Shown here piece after piece: positions 32,032-40,151 of a stretch of 64,000 nucleotides of DNA. Under the pieces are notes generated by a model. It was not told the DNA's origin, did not search any database, and worked only from the letters and a program-made list of their open reading frames with translations. This DNA is from Vicinamibacterales bacterium (lineage in GTDB: Bacteria > Acidobacteriota > Vicinamibacteria > Vicinamibacterales > UBA2999). Position 1 is the stretch's first letter; each line of letters starts with the position of its first letter. The position numbers were made by a program, and so were the translations under genes. The stretch spans positions 39,464-103,463 of the forward strand of contig JAUXWO010000076.1 in assembly GCA_030680175.1 (NCBI GenBank). Reading direction: 5' to 3'.

Positions 32032-32882
32032 CGAAGAGAGTCCTGACCCTGGCCGGTATCATCGTCTTCGCGGCGCTCCTCGCCGTGGCGCAGTCCTACG
32101 CAGGGATCTACAACCCGAGCAGTTCGTCGGGTTCGTCTTCCGCTTCGACCACGGTCGTCACGAGTTCTGGAGGCACTCCGACCGTAGGCACCTCGGCGAC
32201 TTCGACCGCGACCTTCGAGAGCCAGCAGAGCATCGCGTTCACGGGACCTGCCGGGAGGGCGACCACGAGCCAGCCCCTCGGGACCGGCTACACGCAGACG
32301 GCCGAGGCGATTCAAACCGTCCTGTTCACGGGTGACGCTTCCACGACCATCACGCTCGACGAGTGCTCGTCTTCCGGCTATAGCGACTGCTCGATTAAGG
32401 CCACCACCGGGAGTTTCAACCTCACGGGCGACGGCACCACCTATGTGAACGCCTCGTTCACCACGCCCTATGCGATGAAGCCGGATAAGTATTACCGCTA
32501 CTTCTCGACCTACGGGAACGCGAGCGGGCGCATCCAGTGCGGCGCAACTGCTTCCTCCACTCCGATAACGGTGGGAGACAACGACCAATGCGGAGGCGCG
32601 AGCCGAGCGGCCGTGTTCAAGCTGAACGGCTTCACGACGCAGCCGAGCGTGACGGCATCGAGCACTAACAGCTCCTTTGCGCTCACGATGGGGGCTGCCA
32701 CGTCCGCTGTCGTGACGTTTGCGACGAGCACTCCCTTCACCAGCGGTGTCTCGTGCGGGCTCACGAAAGAGATGCTCCGTAACGACTTCGCGGTGTCCTC
32801 TGTGAGTACGACTTCCATCACCCTCATCGCGTCGTCGAGCCCGAGCGGTTACACCGTCTGGCTAAACTGCATCGGGCGGTAG
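32022..32882 (+). CDS. exported or membrane-anchored Ser/Thr-rich protein 3
   Basis: 286 residues, 10-nt overlap with the upstream gene. N-terminus MSVTKRVLTLAGIIVFAALL..QSYAG is a signal peptide or anchor. A Ser-only linker (NPSSSSGSSSASTTVV) precedes two or three beta units with paired cysteines (DECSSSGYSDCS, RIQCGATASS..DQCGG, GVSCGLTKE..WLNC). It may be a receptor-binding or host-surface protein. No homologue family recognised. Confidence 0.58.
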   Translation: MSVTKRVLTLAGIIVFAALLAVAQSYAGIYNPSSSSGSSSASTTVVTSSGGTPTVGTSATSTATFESQQSIAFTGPAGRATTSQPLGTGYTQTAEAIQTVLFTGDASTTITLDECSSSGYSDCSIKATTGSFNLTGDGTTYVNASFTTPYAMKPDKYYRYFSTYGNASGRIQCGATASSTPITVGDNDQCGGASRAAVFKLNGFTTQPSVTASSTNSSFALTMGAATSAVVTFATSTPFTSGVSCGLTKEMLRNDFAVSSVSTTSITLIASSSPSGYTVWLNCIGR

Positions 32883-32888
32883 AAGCCA

Positions 32889-33155
32889 ATGGCCGAACAC
32901 ATCGAACGACGAGCGGATGGGCAGCTCAGCTTCAAGCAGATCGCCATCGCCCTCGTAGCGATAGTCCTTTCGCTTGTGACCTATATCTATCTTTCAGGCG
33001 TACAGGTGCAGGTTGAGAAGTCAGCGAAGCTAGAGGGCCAAGTGGATATTATCCGCACCGAGGTCATTCCCGGCCTGAAGAGTAACAACGACCTCCTCAC
33101 CCGTCTCATCCAGCAGCACGAAGACCGCATCACGAAAATCGAATCACAAAAATGA
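32889..33155 (+). CDS. small membrane/coiled-coil protein
   Basis: 88 residues. A cytoplasmic basic start (EHIERRADGQLSFKQ), one membrane helix (IAIALVAIVLSLVTYIYL, 18-36) and a coiled coil to the end (LEGQVDIIRTEVIPGLKSNNDLLTRLIQQHEDRITKIE). This layout resembles phage i-spanin-like or type III holin-like proteins, but it lies in the head-tail cluster. Overlaps the adaptor start by 4 nt. Confidence 0.5.
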   Translation: MAEHIERRADGQLSFKQIAIALVAIVLSLVTYIYLSGVQVQVEKSAKLEGQVDIIRTEVIPGLKSNNDLLTRLIQQHEDRITKIESQK

Positions 33156-33805
33156 CCGGAGAAGAAATACTGAGCGCAGCCGACGACATCGCCGAGGATG
33201 ACATCCCGCGCGCCCATGGCGTAGTGCTTTTGAACTCCGCGAAGAACCTCCGCGAGGATCTTCGGCCGTGGCAGTTCTTGAAGAAGCTCGACTCCTCGAA
33301 GGTCGCGAGCCCGGGCGACACCTGGCAGACATCGAAGGCATTGCCGGCCGACTTCCGCCGCGGCTACAAGATGTTCGTCGGAACGAACAATGAGTATTTC
33401 GGATTGCCGTTCGAGCAGTGGATCGCGTTCAAGAATTCGGCCCGCCGATACGTCATCGATCTTGGCAACGACGTGTTCTACCTGACCAGCAGCGTCGGCA
33501 GCCAGCAGACCATCTACTTCTTCTATATCAAGACTACGACCGACTTCACGGTCGACACGCTTGATGATGACCTGCTCGTGTGGCCTGATCGGTTCCACCC
33601 GCTCCTGGCCTTCACAGTCGCCGCGATGTTCCAGGGCGGGACGGATTACGACGACGTGTCGATCCGGATGTCCGAATCGAACCGGGCGGCGGCGAAGGTC
33701 CTCGACGATTCGATGGTCGCGTGGGATAACGCCCTGAAATTGGAGGAGATGAATCACAGCTTCGCGGGAAACGGCGAAGCTGACATGAATCTCGGCGACA
33801 TGTAA
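33152..33805 (+). CDS. head-tail adaptor (connector) protein
   Basis: 217 residues. A helical start, then LRPWQFLKKLDSSKVASPGDTWQTSKALPADFRRGYKMFVG and later ARRYVIDLGNDVFYLTS, WPDRFHPLLAFTVAAMFQGG. The KLDSS..GDT....LPADFR pattern is that of podovirus gp4-like ring adaptors attaching beneath the portal. No lysozyme motif is seen. It precedes the tail-hub-like gene, as expected. Confidence 0.65.
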   Translation: MTGEEILSAADDIAEDDIPRAHGVVLLNSAKNLREDLRPWQFLKKLDSSKVASPGDTWQTSKALPADFRRGYKMFVGTNNEYFGLPFEQWIAFKNSARRYVIDLGNDVFYLTSSVGSQQTIYFFYIKTTTDFTVDTLDDDLLVWPDRFHPLLAFTVAAMFQGGTDYDDVSIRMSESNRAAAKVLDDSMVAWDNALKLEEMNHSFAGNGEADMNLGDM

Positions 33806-35710
33806 ATGGCCGAGGCCCTCAAGAACTTCTTCCGGGGGTTGGTGAACCGCTACGAGGCCCAATCCATTCCGAGAGGGTCCGCTTCGAATTCGCTGAACTG
33901 GAAGACCGAGGGCGACAAGATCGTCCTTCGTGGAGGCTCCCGCGCGCTGGGCGGTTCTTCTTCCACAACCGGCAAGTGCTGGATTCACGTCGCAAAGAAG
34001 GCGGATGGCACCGATCTCCTCGTGCGGAAGCGTGGCCGGAAACTCGAATACTACGACGCGAATAACGACCAGTGGCTCGAGAACGGCACGAACATCTTCC
34101 CGGCCGCCGCCGCGGATGACGAGCCTTGCTTCGATAACTACAACTCGCTCGCGGGCGCGCAGATGTTCGTCTCAACGCCCAACGGCGGGGTGTTCAAGAT
34201 CATGTGCGCGAATCCAGGCTCGTATACGGACCTCGGGGAGACCACTTTCCGAGGCAAATTCCGCATCAAGAACAGCCGAACGTTCCTTTGGCAGCGGCAG
34301 GATTCGAGCGGCCGTAAGGACCTCACCGGCCTTTACGGCTCTTACATCGACAAGGACGAGATCTCCGACTACACGCAGATCGCGGCCGAGGTTCTGGGGT
34401 CGGGTAACGGAGTGCTCGTCACCTTCTCCGGGACGCTCGCCTTCAAAGCCGCCGGAACGGTCCGCACCTGCTTCGCTATCACGATCACGGACGGGACCGA
34501 GACCTTCGTCGACAACTACGACGGGACGCTGACGGGCTCCGCAGGCGGCACCGGCACCATCAATTACACGACCGGCGAATGGTCGGTCACCTTCGCCGTG
34601 GCTCCGGCGAACACCCCGAACAACGTCACGGGCACCTACTACTGGGAGAATTCGAAGAGCGCCGGGATCTGGGACTTTTCGAAATCGGCTCCCCGCACGG
34701 CCGGCCAGGGCTTCGTGCTTCGCCAGGACGACGGCGGAGGCAAGTTCCAGGCGGTCATGGGCTACCGGGACGTCGAATACGGCCTCCACGAGCGGAAGAC
34801 CTGGGCGACGACCCTCACGAACGACGACACGAATGCGACGAACCTCCCGTTCCGGAGCAAGGTCGGCATCCCGAACTGGCGCGCGGCGTTCGAGACCGGA
34901 GACGGGATCATCTACGTCGACACGGCCGAGGATGATGACCCGCAGGTCCGGCTCCTCACGCTCGAATTCGGCTCGACAGAAGTGGTCCCGAAGGCGATCT
35001 CCGATCAGCTCGATCTCTCGGCTTTCCTGTTCGATAAAGCCGTTGTGCACGAACACGGCTCGATCGTCGCGATCGCGTGCCGCACCTCGGATTCGACGGA
35101 GAACAACCGGCTTCTCACGCTCGATCGCAAACTGAGGGACAAGGGCTCGCCGGGTTCCTGGGACGTGCATGACTTCTACGCCTGCTCGCTCGCCGTCTAT
35201 GACGGGATGCTCGTAGCCGGAGACTCCGTTACCGAGAGCGTGTTCGAACTGTTCTCCGGCCTGGACGACGACGAGGCGCAGATAGCGAACTTCTGGGATT
35301 CGAACCTGGACTCGGTCGATACCGAGGATCTGAAGAAGGTGAAGCGATACAAGCTCCAGGGCGCGATCGGGCCGGACCAGGTGCTCCACATGCTCGTCTC
35401 GATCGATAACGGCCCGTTCGTCTACGTCGGGAGCATCGAGGGCGATGGTCCCTATGTGGACCGAGGCCAGCGCGTGTCGGTGGGAGCGCCTACGCTCGGC
35501 ACGACCGAGATCGGCGGCGGAGGCTCCGTGGAGGACGACGTTGTGGCCTATAACTATGAGCGTGAGTTCACGCTCCGATTGGATCGCTTGGAGCAGATGA
35601 AGGTCCGCTTTCAATCGACCGCCCTCGGCTATGCATCGGTGAGCCTGATGCAGCCGAAGGACGTGCGCCGCAAAGGCCGCAAGGTGCCCCGGAAATACCG
35701 TGGGAGTTGA
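33806..35710 (+). CDS. tail hub / DNA-stabilisation-like protein
   Basis: 634 residues, nearly all beta. It opens ALKNFFRGLVNRYEAQSIPRGSASNSLNWKTEGDKIVLRGGSRALG, a start typical of podovirus gp10-like nozzle or stabilisation proteins (xxxIPxGA...vRxG). Repeated strands follow in a propeller-like succession (DNDQWLENGTNIF, FVDNYDGTLTGSAGGTGTIN, TLEFGSTEVVPKAI). It would form the tail tube end that plugs the portal. It starts 1 nt after the adaptor stop. Assignment by pattern and position. Confidence 0.62.
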   Translation: MAEALKNFFRGLVNRYEAQSIPRGSASNSLNWKTEGDKIVLRGGSRALGGSSSTTGKCWIHVAKKADGTDLLVRKRGRKLEYYDANNDQWLENGTNIFPAAAADDEPCFDNYNSLAGAQMFVSTPNGGVFKIMCANPGSYTDLGETTFRGKFRIKNSRTFLWQRQDSSGRKDLTGLYGSYIDKDEISDYTQIAAEVLGSGNGVLVTFSGTLAFKAAGTVRTCFAITITDGTETFVDNYDGTLTGSAGGTGTINYTTGEWSVTFAVAPANTPNNVTGTYYWENSKSAGIWDFSKSAPRTAGQGFVLRQDDGGGKFQAVMGYRDVEYGLHERKTWATTLTNDDTNATNLPFRSKVGIPNWRAAFETGDGIIYVDTAEDDDPQVRLLTLEFGSTEVVPKAISDQLDLSAFLFDKAVVHEHGSIVAIACRTSDSTENNRLLTLDRKLRDKGSPGSWDVHDFYACSLAVYDGMLVAGDSVTESVFELFSGLDDDEAQIANFWDSNLDSVDTEDLKKVKRYKLQGAIGPDQVLHMLVSIDNGPFVYVGSIEGDGPYVDRGQRVSVGAPTLGTTEIGGGGSVEDDVVAYNYEREFTLRLDRLEQMKVRFQSTALGYASVSLMQPKDVRRKGRKVPRKYRGS

Positions 35711-35713
35711 CCC

Positions 35714-35741
35714 TTGCGCGAATAAACACAGGTACTAAACT
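35714..35741 (+). promoter_or_regulatory. promoter P5 of the fibre-like gene, possibly leaderless
   Basis: TTGCGC, 16-nt spacer, TAAACT, then GAA. The ATG at 35749 begins 8 nt after the -10, the same geometry as P1. TTGACC at 35707 is an alternative -35 with a longer spacer. Confidence 0.5.
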
Positions 35742-35748
35742 GAAACCA

Positions 35749-37104
35749 ATGCCCCAGAACATCGAGGGTAGAAAGGGAGAAATACTCAGCAGCATAGTTT
35801 TCGCCTTCGCAGCCGTCGCAATCGTCAGCGTATGGCTTTTGGTATATCCACCGGCGTCGCCCGAACCCGCTCCTGAGCCCGTCGAAGAACCGCAGAACAT
35901 CGGCGCGACGATCCCGAAGGTCATCGCGCTCTTCGAGACGTCGCTCGCTTCGAAGGTCACCAGGACCGATACGAGCATGACGCTGGTCTCGGGCACCGAT
36001 AAGGCCGGCACCGCGATCTCCGGAACTATCGGCTTCATCATCGACGAGGGCACCGCGACCGAGGAGTTCGTGATGTGCACGGCCTCCTCTACGGCCCTTT
36101 CCGGCTGCTCCCGCGGTCTGAACCCCGTGACCGGGAATACCACTTCCTCGGCGCTCGCGTTCGAACACCGCCGCGGCGCTTCGGTCAAGATCACGAACTT
36201 CCCGAGCCAAGGCGTCCTTTCTCGAATCTTGAACGGCGATGAGACTCTGCCGAACGTGCTCCGCTACGATGCGGCGGTTACCACGACGACCATCAACGCT
36301 TCTGGCAGCCAGGCGATCGCGAGCAAGGGGTATGTGGACGCCGTAGCCTTCGCCGGAACCCCCGATGCCACGGAAAGCGGCAAGGGTATTTTCGAAGCTG
36401 CCACGTGTGCGGAGCTTGGAACCGGGACCGCCACCGGTTCGACTGCCGCGCTCCTTGCCGCTCAGGGCAAATGCTTCAACTCGACGAGCACGGCGACCAC
36501 CACCGTCCCCGTCACGAAGACCAACGGGAAGCTCGAGGCAGGATTCATAGACGGAGCCGGTACTTACGCTTGGACCGGCCCCCACACGTTCGGTGCAACC
36601 ACGACGCTCGCCTCGACGACCGCTTTCACCGGCCCCGTATCCTTCTCACAGTTGCCGACCGCGCCCACCACTACTCCCACCTCCACGAGCCAGCTCGTCA
36701 CTCTGAACTACATACAATCCCTTACTCTTCCCTCGAACCACACCACCTCCACCTTCACCTTCGTCGCTGGAAGCGGAACCCGCGACGCCACGAGCACCGC
36801 CATCACGATCAACCTCTCCTCTCAGCGGACTGTCCTTCTTGGCTACAACGCCACGGCGGACATCACGACCGGCGCGGCGAACGAGTCCGGCAGCTTCGCC
36901 TTCAACATCAACGCCAGCACCTCGATCGTGACGGCCGGAGGCACATTCGAGACGGATTCTTCGAACATCGCGTTCAACTACTCAATGAGCGGCGTGACGT
37001 TCACTACGCTCTCCGCAGGCACTTCAACTATCGCCATTCGAGCGGTCGAATCCGGAGCTGGCGAATGGAGCGCCACCGGCAGCTTCTTCGTAATCGCGCT
37101 CTAA
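35749..37104 (+). CDS. fibre/spike-like protein with N-terminal membrane helix
   Basis: 451 residues. Residues 12-32 are a membrane helix (SSIVFAFAAVAIVSVWLLVY) followed by a Pro/Glu linker (PASPEPAPEPVEEP). A domain with GTIGFIIDEGTATEEFVMCTAS..LSGCSRGLNPVTG is one I know from tail-fibre proteins of environmental phages, often Patescibacteria-associated. Then come Thr/Ser-rich beta repeats (TSTATTTVPVT, TTTLASTTAFTGPVSFSQLP) and a beta-sandwich end. Probable receptor-binding fibre, but the N-terminal anchor is unexpected. P5 lies directly upstream. Confidence 0.62.
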   Translation: MPQNIEGRKGEILSSIVFAFAAVAIVSVWLLVYPPASPEPAPEPVEEPQNIGATIPKVIALFETSLASKVTRTDTSMTLVSGTDKAGTAISGTIGFIIDEGTATEEFVMCTASSTALSGCSRGLNPVTGNTTSSALAFEHRRGASVKITNFPSQGVLSRILNGDETLPNVLRYDAAVTTTTINASGSQAIASKGYVDAVAFAGTPDATESGKGIFEAATCAELGTGTATGSTAALLAAQGKCFNSTSTATTTVPVTKTNGKLEAGFIDGAGTYAWTGPHTFGATTTLASTTAFTGPVSFSQLPTAPTTTPTSTSQLVTLNYIQSLTLPSNHTTSTFTFVAGSGTRDATSTAITINLSSQRTVLLGYNATADITTGAANESGSFAFNINASTSIVTAGGTFETDSSNIAFNYSMSGVTFTTLSAGTSTIAIRAVESGAGEWSATGSFFVIAL

Positions 37105-37106
37105 CC

Positions 37107-38660
37107 ATGCTTCCTTCCTCCGATCCCGCCGAGAATTTGAAGAAAGGCCTCTTTACGGAAACGGGCGGGTATGACCCGTCTGCGTTCACGTTGCCGGGCG
37201 GGGCTCCGATGGCCGCGCCGACGAACCCTCTTGTGGAGCGTTATCGCACGGGTGTTCCCAGCGACCCGCTTGCCGAGGCCCGCGCTGAGCTCGCGAAGCA
37301 GATGAAGGACGGCAGCTCCTCGCCGGACGTTGTAGCGATCCGCGAACAGACGAAAGCGAGGCTCCAGCCGATCGTAGATGCCACGCAGAAGTATTACGAC
37401 GAGCTCCGCGCCAAAGAGGAGGCTGCGGGGATCGTCCGCGCCCGCCGGACCCAAGGCATCAACGTCCGGGCCGGTCTCGGAGGCTCCGACTTCGCGTCCG
37501 CGAACGCCGAGGCGACGGACAAAGAGAACAAGTCGGCGATCCAGGCGATCGAGAGCGAGCGTGCGTTGAAGCTCACGAGCATTTTCGACACGATCGACGA
37601 ACGCGCAACGAAGGAGACCGAGACAGCGCGGAAGCTCGCGTCCGAGAACGCCGAGAAGCGCGTCAGCCTGCTTTCGCAGATCCAGGACCAGGCCCGCAAA
37701 GACATCACTGAGATCGCCAAGGGCGGTTTCTCGCTCGAGAAGTTCCGCGAGGACCCCGCCTACCAGCAGGTCCTCAAGGAGTCGGGCCTCTCCGAATTCG
37801 AGCTCGACGCGATGTATAGCGCGAACCTCCCGAAGAAGGCGGCTAAGGACATCAATTATCAGAAGATCGGTAACAACAAGATCGCCGCCTTCTACGTCGG
37901 CGACGACGGCACCATTAAAAAGCAGGAATACGACTTCGAGATCCCGGCCGAGAAGGACCTGAAGGTCATCGACGGCGTTCCGTATCTCTACGACCCGACG
38001 ACCCAGGTTCTCGAACCCGCGCGGGGCTTCGCGCCGAAGCCGAAAGAGACGGATGCAGTGGTGACCGCCGACGGCACCGTGGTAACGCTCTCGAAGGACC
38101 AGTCCGCTCGTCTCTCCAGGATCGTGGACGACGTGCGTGTGGACCCCGACGTGAAGAGCTTCGTCGAGATCCGCGATGGCTATGAGCGCGTCCAGACGGG
38201 CGCTCAGCTCAATAACGCCCAGGGCGATCTCTCGCTCCTCTTCGGCTACATGAAACTCCTCGACCCGAACTCCGTGGTGCGTGAGACCGAGTTCGCCAAC
38301 GCCGAGGCGGCGATGGGCTACGCGCAGCGGATTCTGAACATTCCTGCCAAAGCCATCAAGGGCGAGCGGCTCACTCCCGAAGCCCGCAAGCAATTCTCCA
38401 GTGCGGCGAAGGACCTTTATCGCCGGAAGGAAGCGAGCTACAAGAAGGCTGCCGATTACTACGAGGGACGCGCCAAGGCGGACGGCCTGGACCCGAAGCT
38501 CGTGATGCGCGACTACGGCACCACCGTCACCGATCCCACCGCGGACCAGATGCGTTCGCAACTCAAACCCGGCGAGATCATGGTGAAGGACAACAAGACC
38601 GGCCAAGTCGGAGCCGTGCCCGAGAAGGAATTCGATTCGAAGATCTACACGAAACTCTGA
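37107..38660 (+). CDS. internal virion (DNA ejection) protein 1
   Basis: 517 residues from the ATG at 37107; the frame is open further up but that part is the shadow of the fibre gene. Long helices dominate (residues 50-220). Near residue 345 is the segment NNAQGDLSLLFGYMKLLDPNSVVRETEFANAE followed by GERLTPEARKQFSSAAKDLY, a block I know from podovirus internal proteins that enter the host with the DNA. No transglycosylase motif in this one. Confidence 0.68.
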   Translation: MLPSSDPAENLKKGLFTETGGYDPSAFTLPGGAPMAAPTNPLVERYRTGVPSDPLAEARAELAKQMKDGSSSPDVVAIREQTKARLQPIVDATQKYYDELRAKEEAAGIVRARRTQGINVRAGLGGSDFASANAEATDKENKSAIQAIESERALKLTSIFDTIDERATKETETARKLASENAEKRVSLLSQIQDQARKDITEIAKGGFSLEKFREDPAYQQVLKESGLSEFELDAMYSANLPKKAAKDINYQKIGNNKIAAFYVGDDGTIKKQEYDFEIPAEKDLKVIDGVPYLYDPTTQVLEPARGFAPKPKETDAVVTADGTVVTLSKDQSARLSRIVDDVRVDPDVKSFVEIRDGYERVQTGAQLNNAQGDLSLLFGYMKLLDPNSVVRETEFANAEAAMGYAQRILNIPAKAIKGERLTPEARKQFSSAAKDLYRRKEASYKKAADYYEGRAKADGLDPKLVMRDYGTTVTDPTADQMRSQLKPGEIMVKDNKTGQVGAVPEKEFDSKIYTKL

Positions 38661-40009
38661 TGCCGTTCCGGCCGCTCGAAACCAGTCAGCCGACCGCCAC
38701 GGGCCCCACCCCGGGTTTTCGGCCGCTCACCGAACCCGAGCCGGTATTCACTCCCGCGCCCACTCCGACCATCTTTGATAGAGCGCAAGGATTCTCCGAT
38801 GGTGTCAACGACATCGGCGGCGAGTTCCTGAAGGGTGTCGGGAAGGGTGCCGCTTCGACCCTCAAAGGCATCGACACCTTCGCCCGGAAGATCCCCGGCG
38901 TCGGTTCGTTCCTGAACAAGGTGAACCCGATAAAGCCGGACGAGGAAGCGGACCGTATCCTTACCCAGCCATCGAACAACGCGCAGGCTGCGGGCTTCAC
39001 CGCGGAGCAGATCGCCGAGTTCCTCATCCCGAGCGCGTACATCACGAAAGCCCAGAAGGCCGCGCAGGGTGCGGTCGGGGCCTCGAAGATCCTGCCGAAA
39101 GCCGCGAAGCCGGCCGCGAGCCTCTTTGCGAAAGCCGGCGTGGAGGGTGCCGCCGCTGGCGTGATCCGGACCGCTCAGACGGGCGATGCCGGGCAAGGCG
39201 CGGAGGCGGGTCTCTACGGTGGTCTCCTTTCCGCGGGAACGCAGCTCCTCGGCAAGGCCGCACGTGGACTCGGTTCGAAGATTCAGGACTCCGTCATCAA
39301 GCCCTCTATCCGCGACGTGAAGGACGGCTTCAATATCAAGAACGTGCAAAAGTACGACGTGGGCGGTTCCCTGAACGACACCCTCACGAAGACGAACCGT
39401 AAGATGAACGACCTCTCCCGAGAGCTCACTGAGAAGCTGAAGGCCCACCCGAGGGCGCGCATCGACCTGAATGACATCTACGACAAGACCGTGGAACGCC
39501 TCGGCGGCGAGAAGGCGAAATTGTTCGGCACCTCCGGCCGCACGGACGGCGCGCTCGCGGAGCTCAAAGACGAGATCGCGCGGTTCGGCGAGAAGTCCGT
39601 CGACCTCGTGACGGCGAACACGGTGAAGCGCGCGGCCGGGACACAGGGTGCCTGGCAGTACGGCATCCCTGACCCTTCGGCCGCAGCCCGGGAGAAGGTC
39701 TACGACACGTTCTATAACGAGATGAAGGTCGCGATCGAAAGAGCGAGCCCCGGCGGCGTGAAGGAGATCAACCGCCAGCTGTCCGACCTCATCCCGATCC
39801 ATAACGCGGTCGTGCGCCGCATTCCCGTCGCTGAACGAAATAACGCGATCGGCCTCGACGACGCGATCGGGCTCTTCATGGCCTCCCAGACGCCCGCAGC
39901 GATCCCGGTGGTCGTCACGAACAAGCTGATGAAGAGCGGGAAGTTCGGGAACATGCTCTCCAAGGTCGGGACCCGTGGTCCAGTCAGCGAACGCCTTTTC
40001 GGAAAATGA
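38660..40009 (+). CDS. internal virion protein 2
   Basis: 449 residues, TGATG overlap with the previous gene. A Pro/Thr-rich start, then amphipathic Gly/Ala helices (LKGVGKGAASTLKGIDTFARKIPGVGSFL; EGAAAGVIRTAQTGDAGQGAEAGLYGGLLSAGTQLLGKAARGLGSK) that could insert in membranes during ejection, and a charged helical C-terminus (IYDKTVERLGGEK, NRQLSDLIPIHNAVVRRI). Position and composition fit a second ejection protein. Confidence 0.6.
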   Translation: MPFRPLETSQPTATGPTPGFRPLTEPEPVFTPAPTPTIFDRAQGFSDGVNDIGGEFLKGVGKGAASTLKGIDTFARKIPGVGSFLNKVNPIKPDEEADRILTQPSNNAQAAGFTAEQIAEFLIPSAYITKAQKAAQGAVGASKILPKAAKPAASLFAKAGVEGAAAGVIRTAQTGDAGQGAEAGLYGGLLSAGTQLLGKAARGLGSKIQDSVIKPSIRDVKDGFNIKNVQKYDVGGSLNDTLTKTNRKMNDLSRELTEKLKAHPRARIDLNDIYDKTVERLGGEKAKLFGTSGRTDGALAELKDEIARFGEKSVDLVTANTVKRAAGTQGAWQYGIPDPSAAAREKVYDTFYNEMKVAIERASPGGVKEINRQLSDLIPIHNAVVRRIPVAERNNAIGLDDAIGLFMASQTPAAIPVVVTNKLMKSGKFGNMLSKVGTRGPVSERLFGK

Positions 40010-40074
40010 TCGTCGCGCTTCTAATCCTGCTCATCATCCTGGCGATCTTCTTCTGCCAGCCGGCCGATTGGTGA
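40006..40074 (+). CDS. 22-residue single-span membrane peptide
   Basis: ATG 40006 overlaps the upstream stop (ATGA). Product: MIVALLILLIILAIFFC then QPADW. Almost the whole peptide is one membrane helix with a short polar end. Candidate lysis-helper or mini-holin just ahead of the lysin gene. Its size makes chance an alternative, but the overlap and composition favour a real gene. Confidence 0.5.
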   Translation: MIVALLILLIILAIFFCQPADW

Positions 40075-40151
40075 TTTCGCCCCCTGTGCATAACCGGGCT
40101 CGCGCGGATCGCCGCTGCGTCTTAGAGTGAAGCCATATCCCTCCGGAGGAC

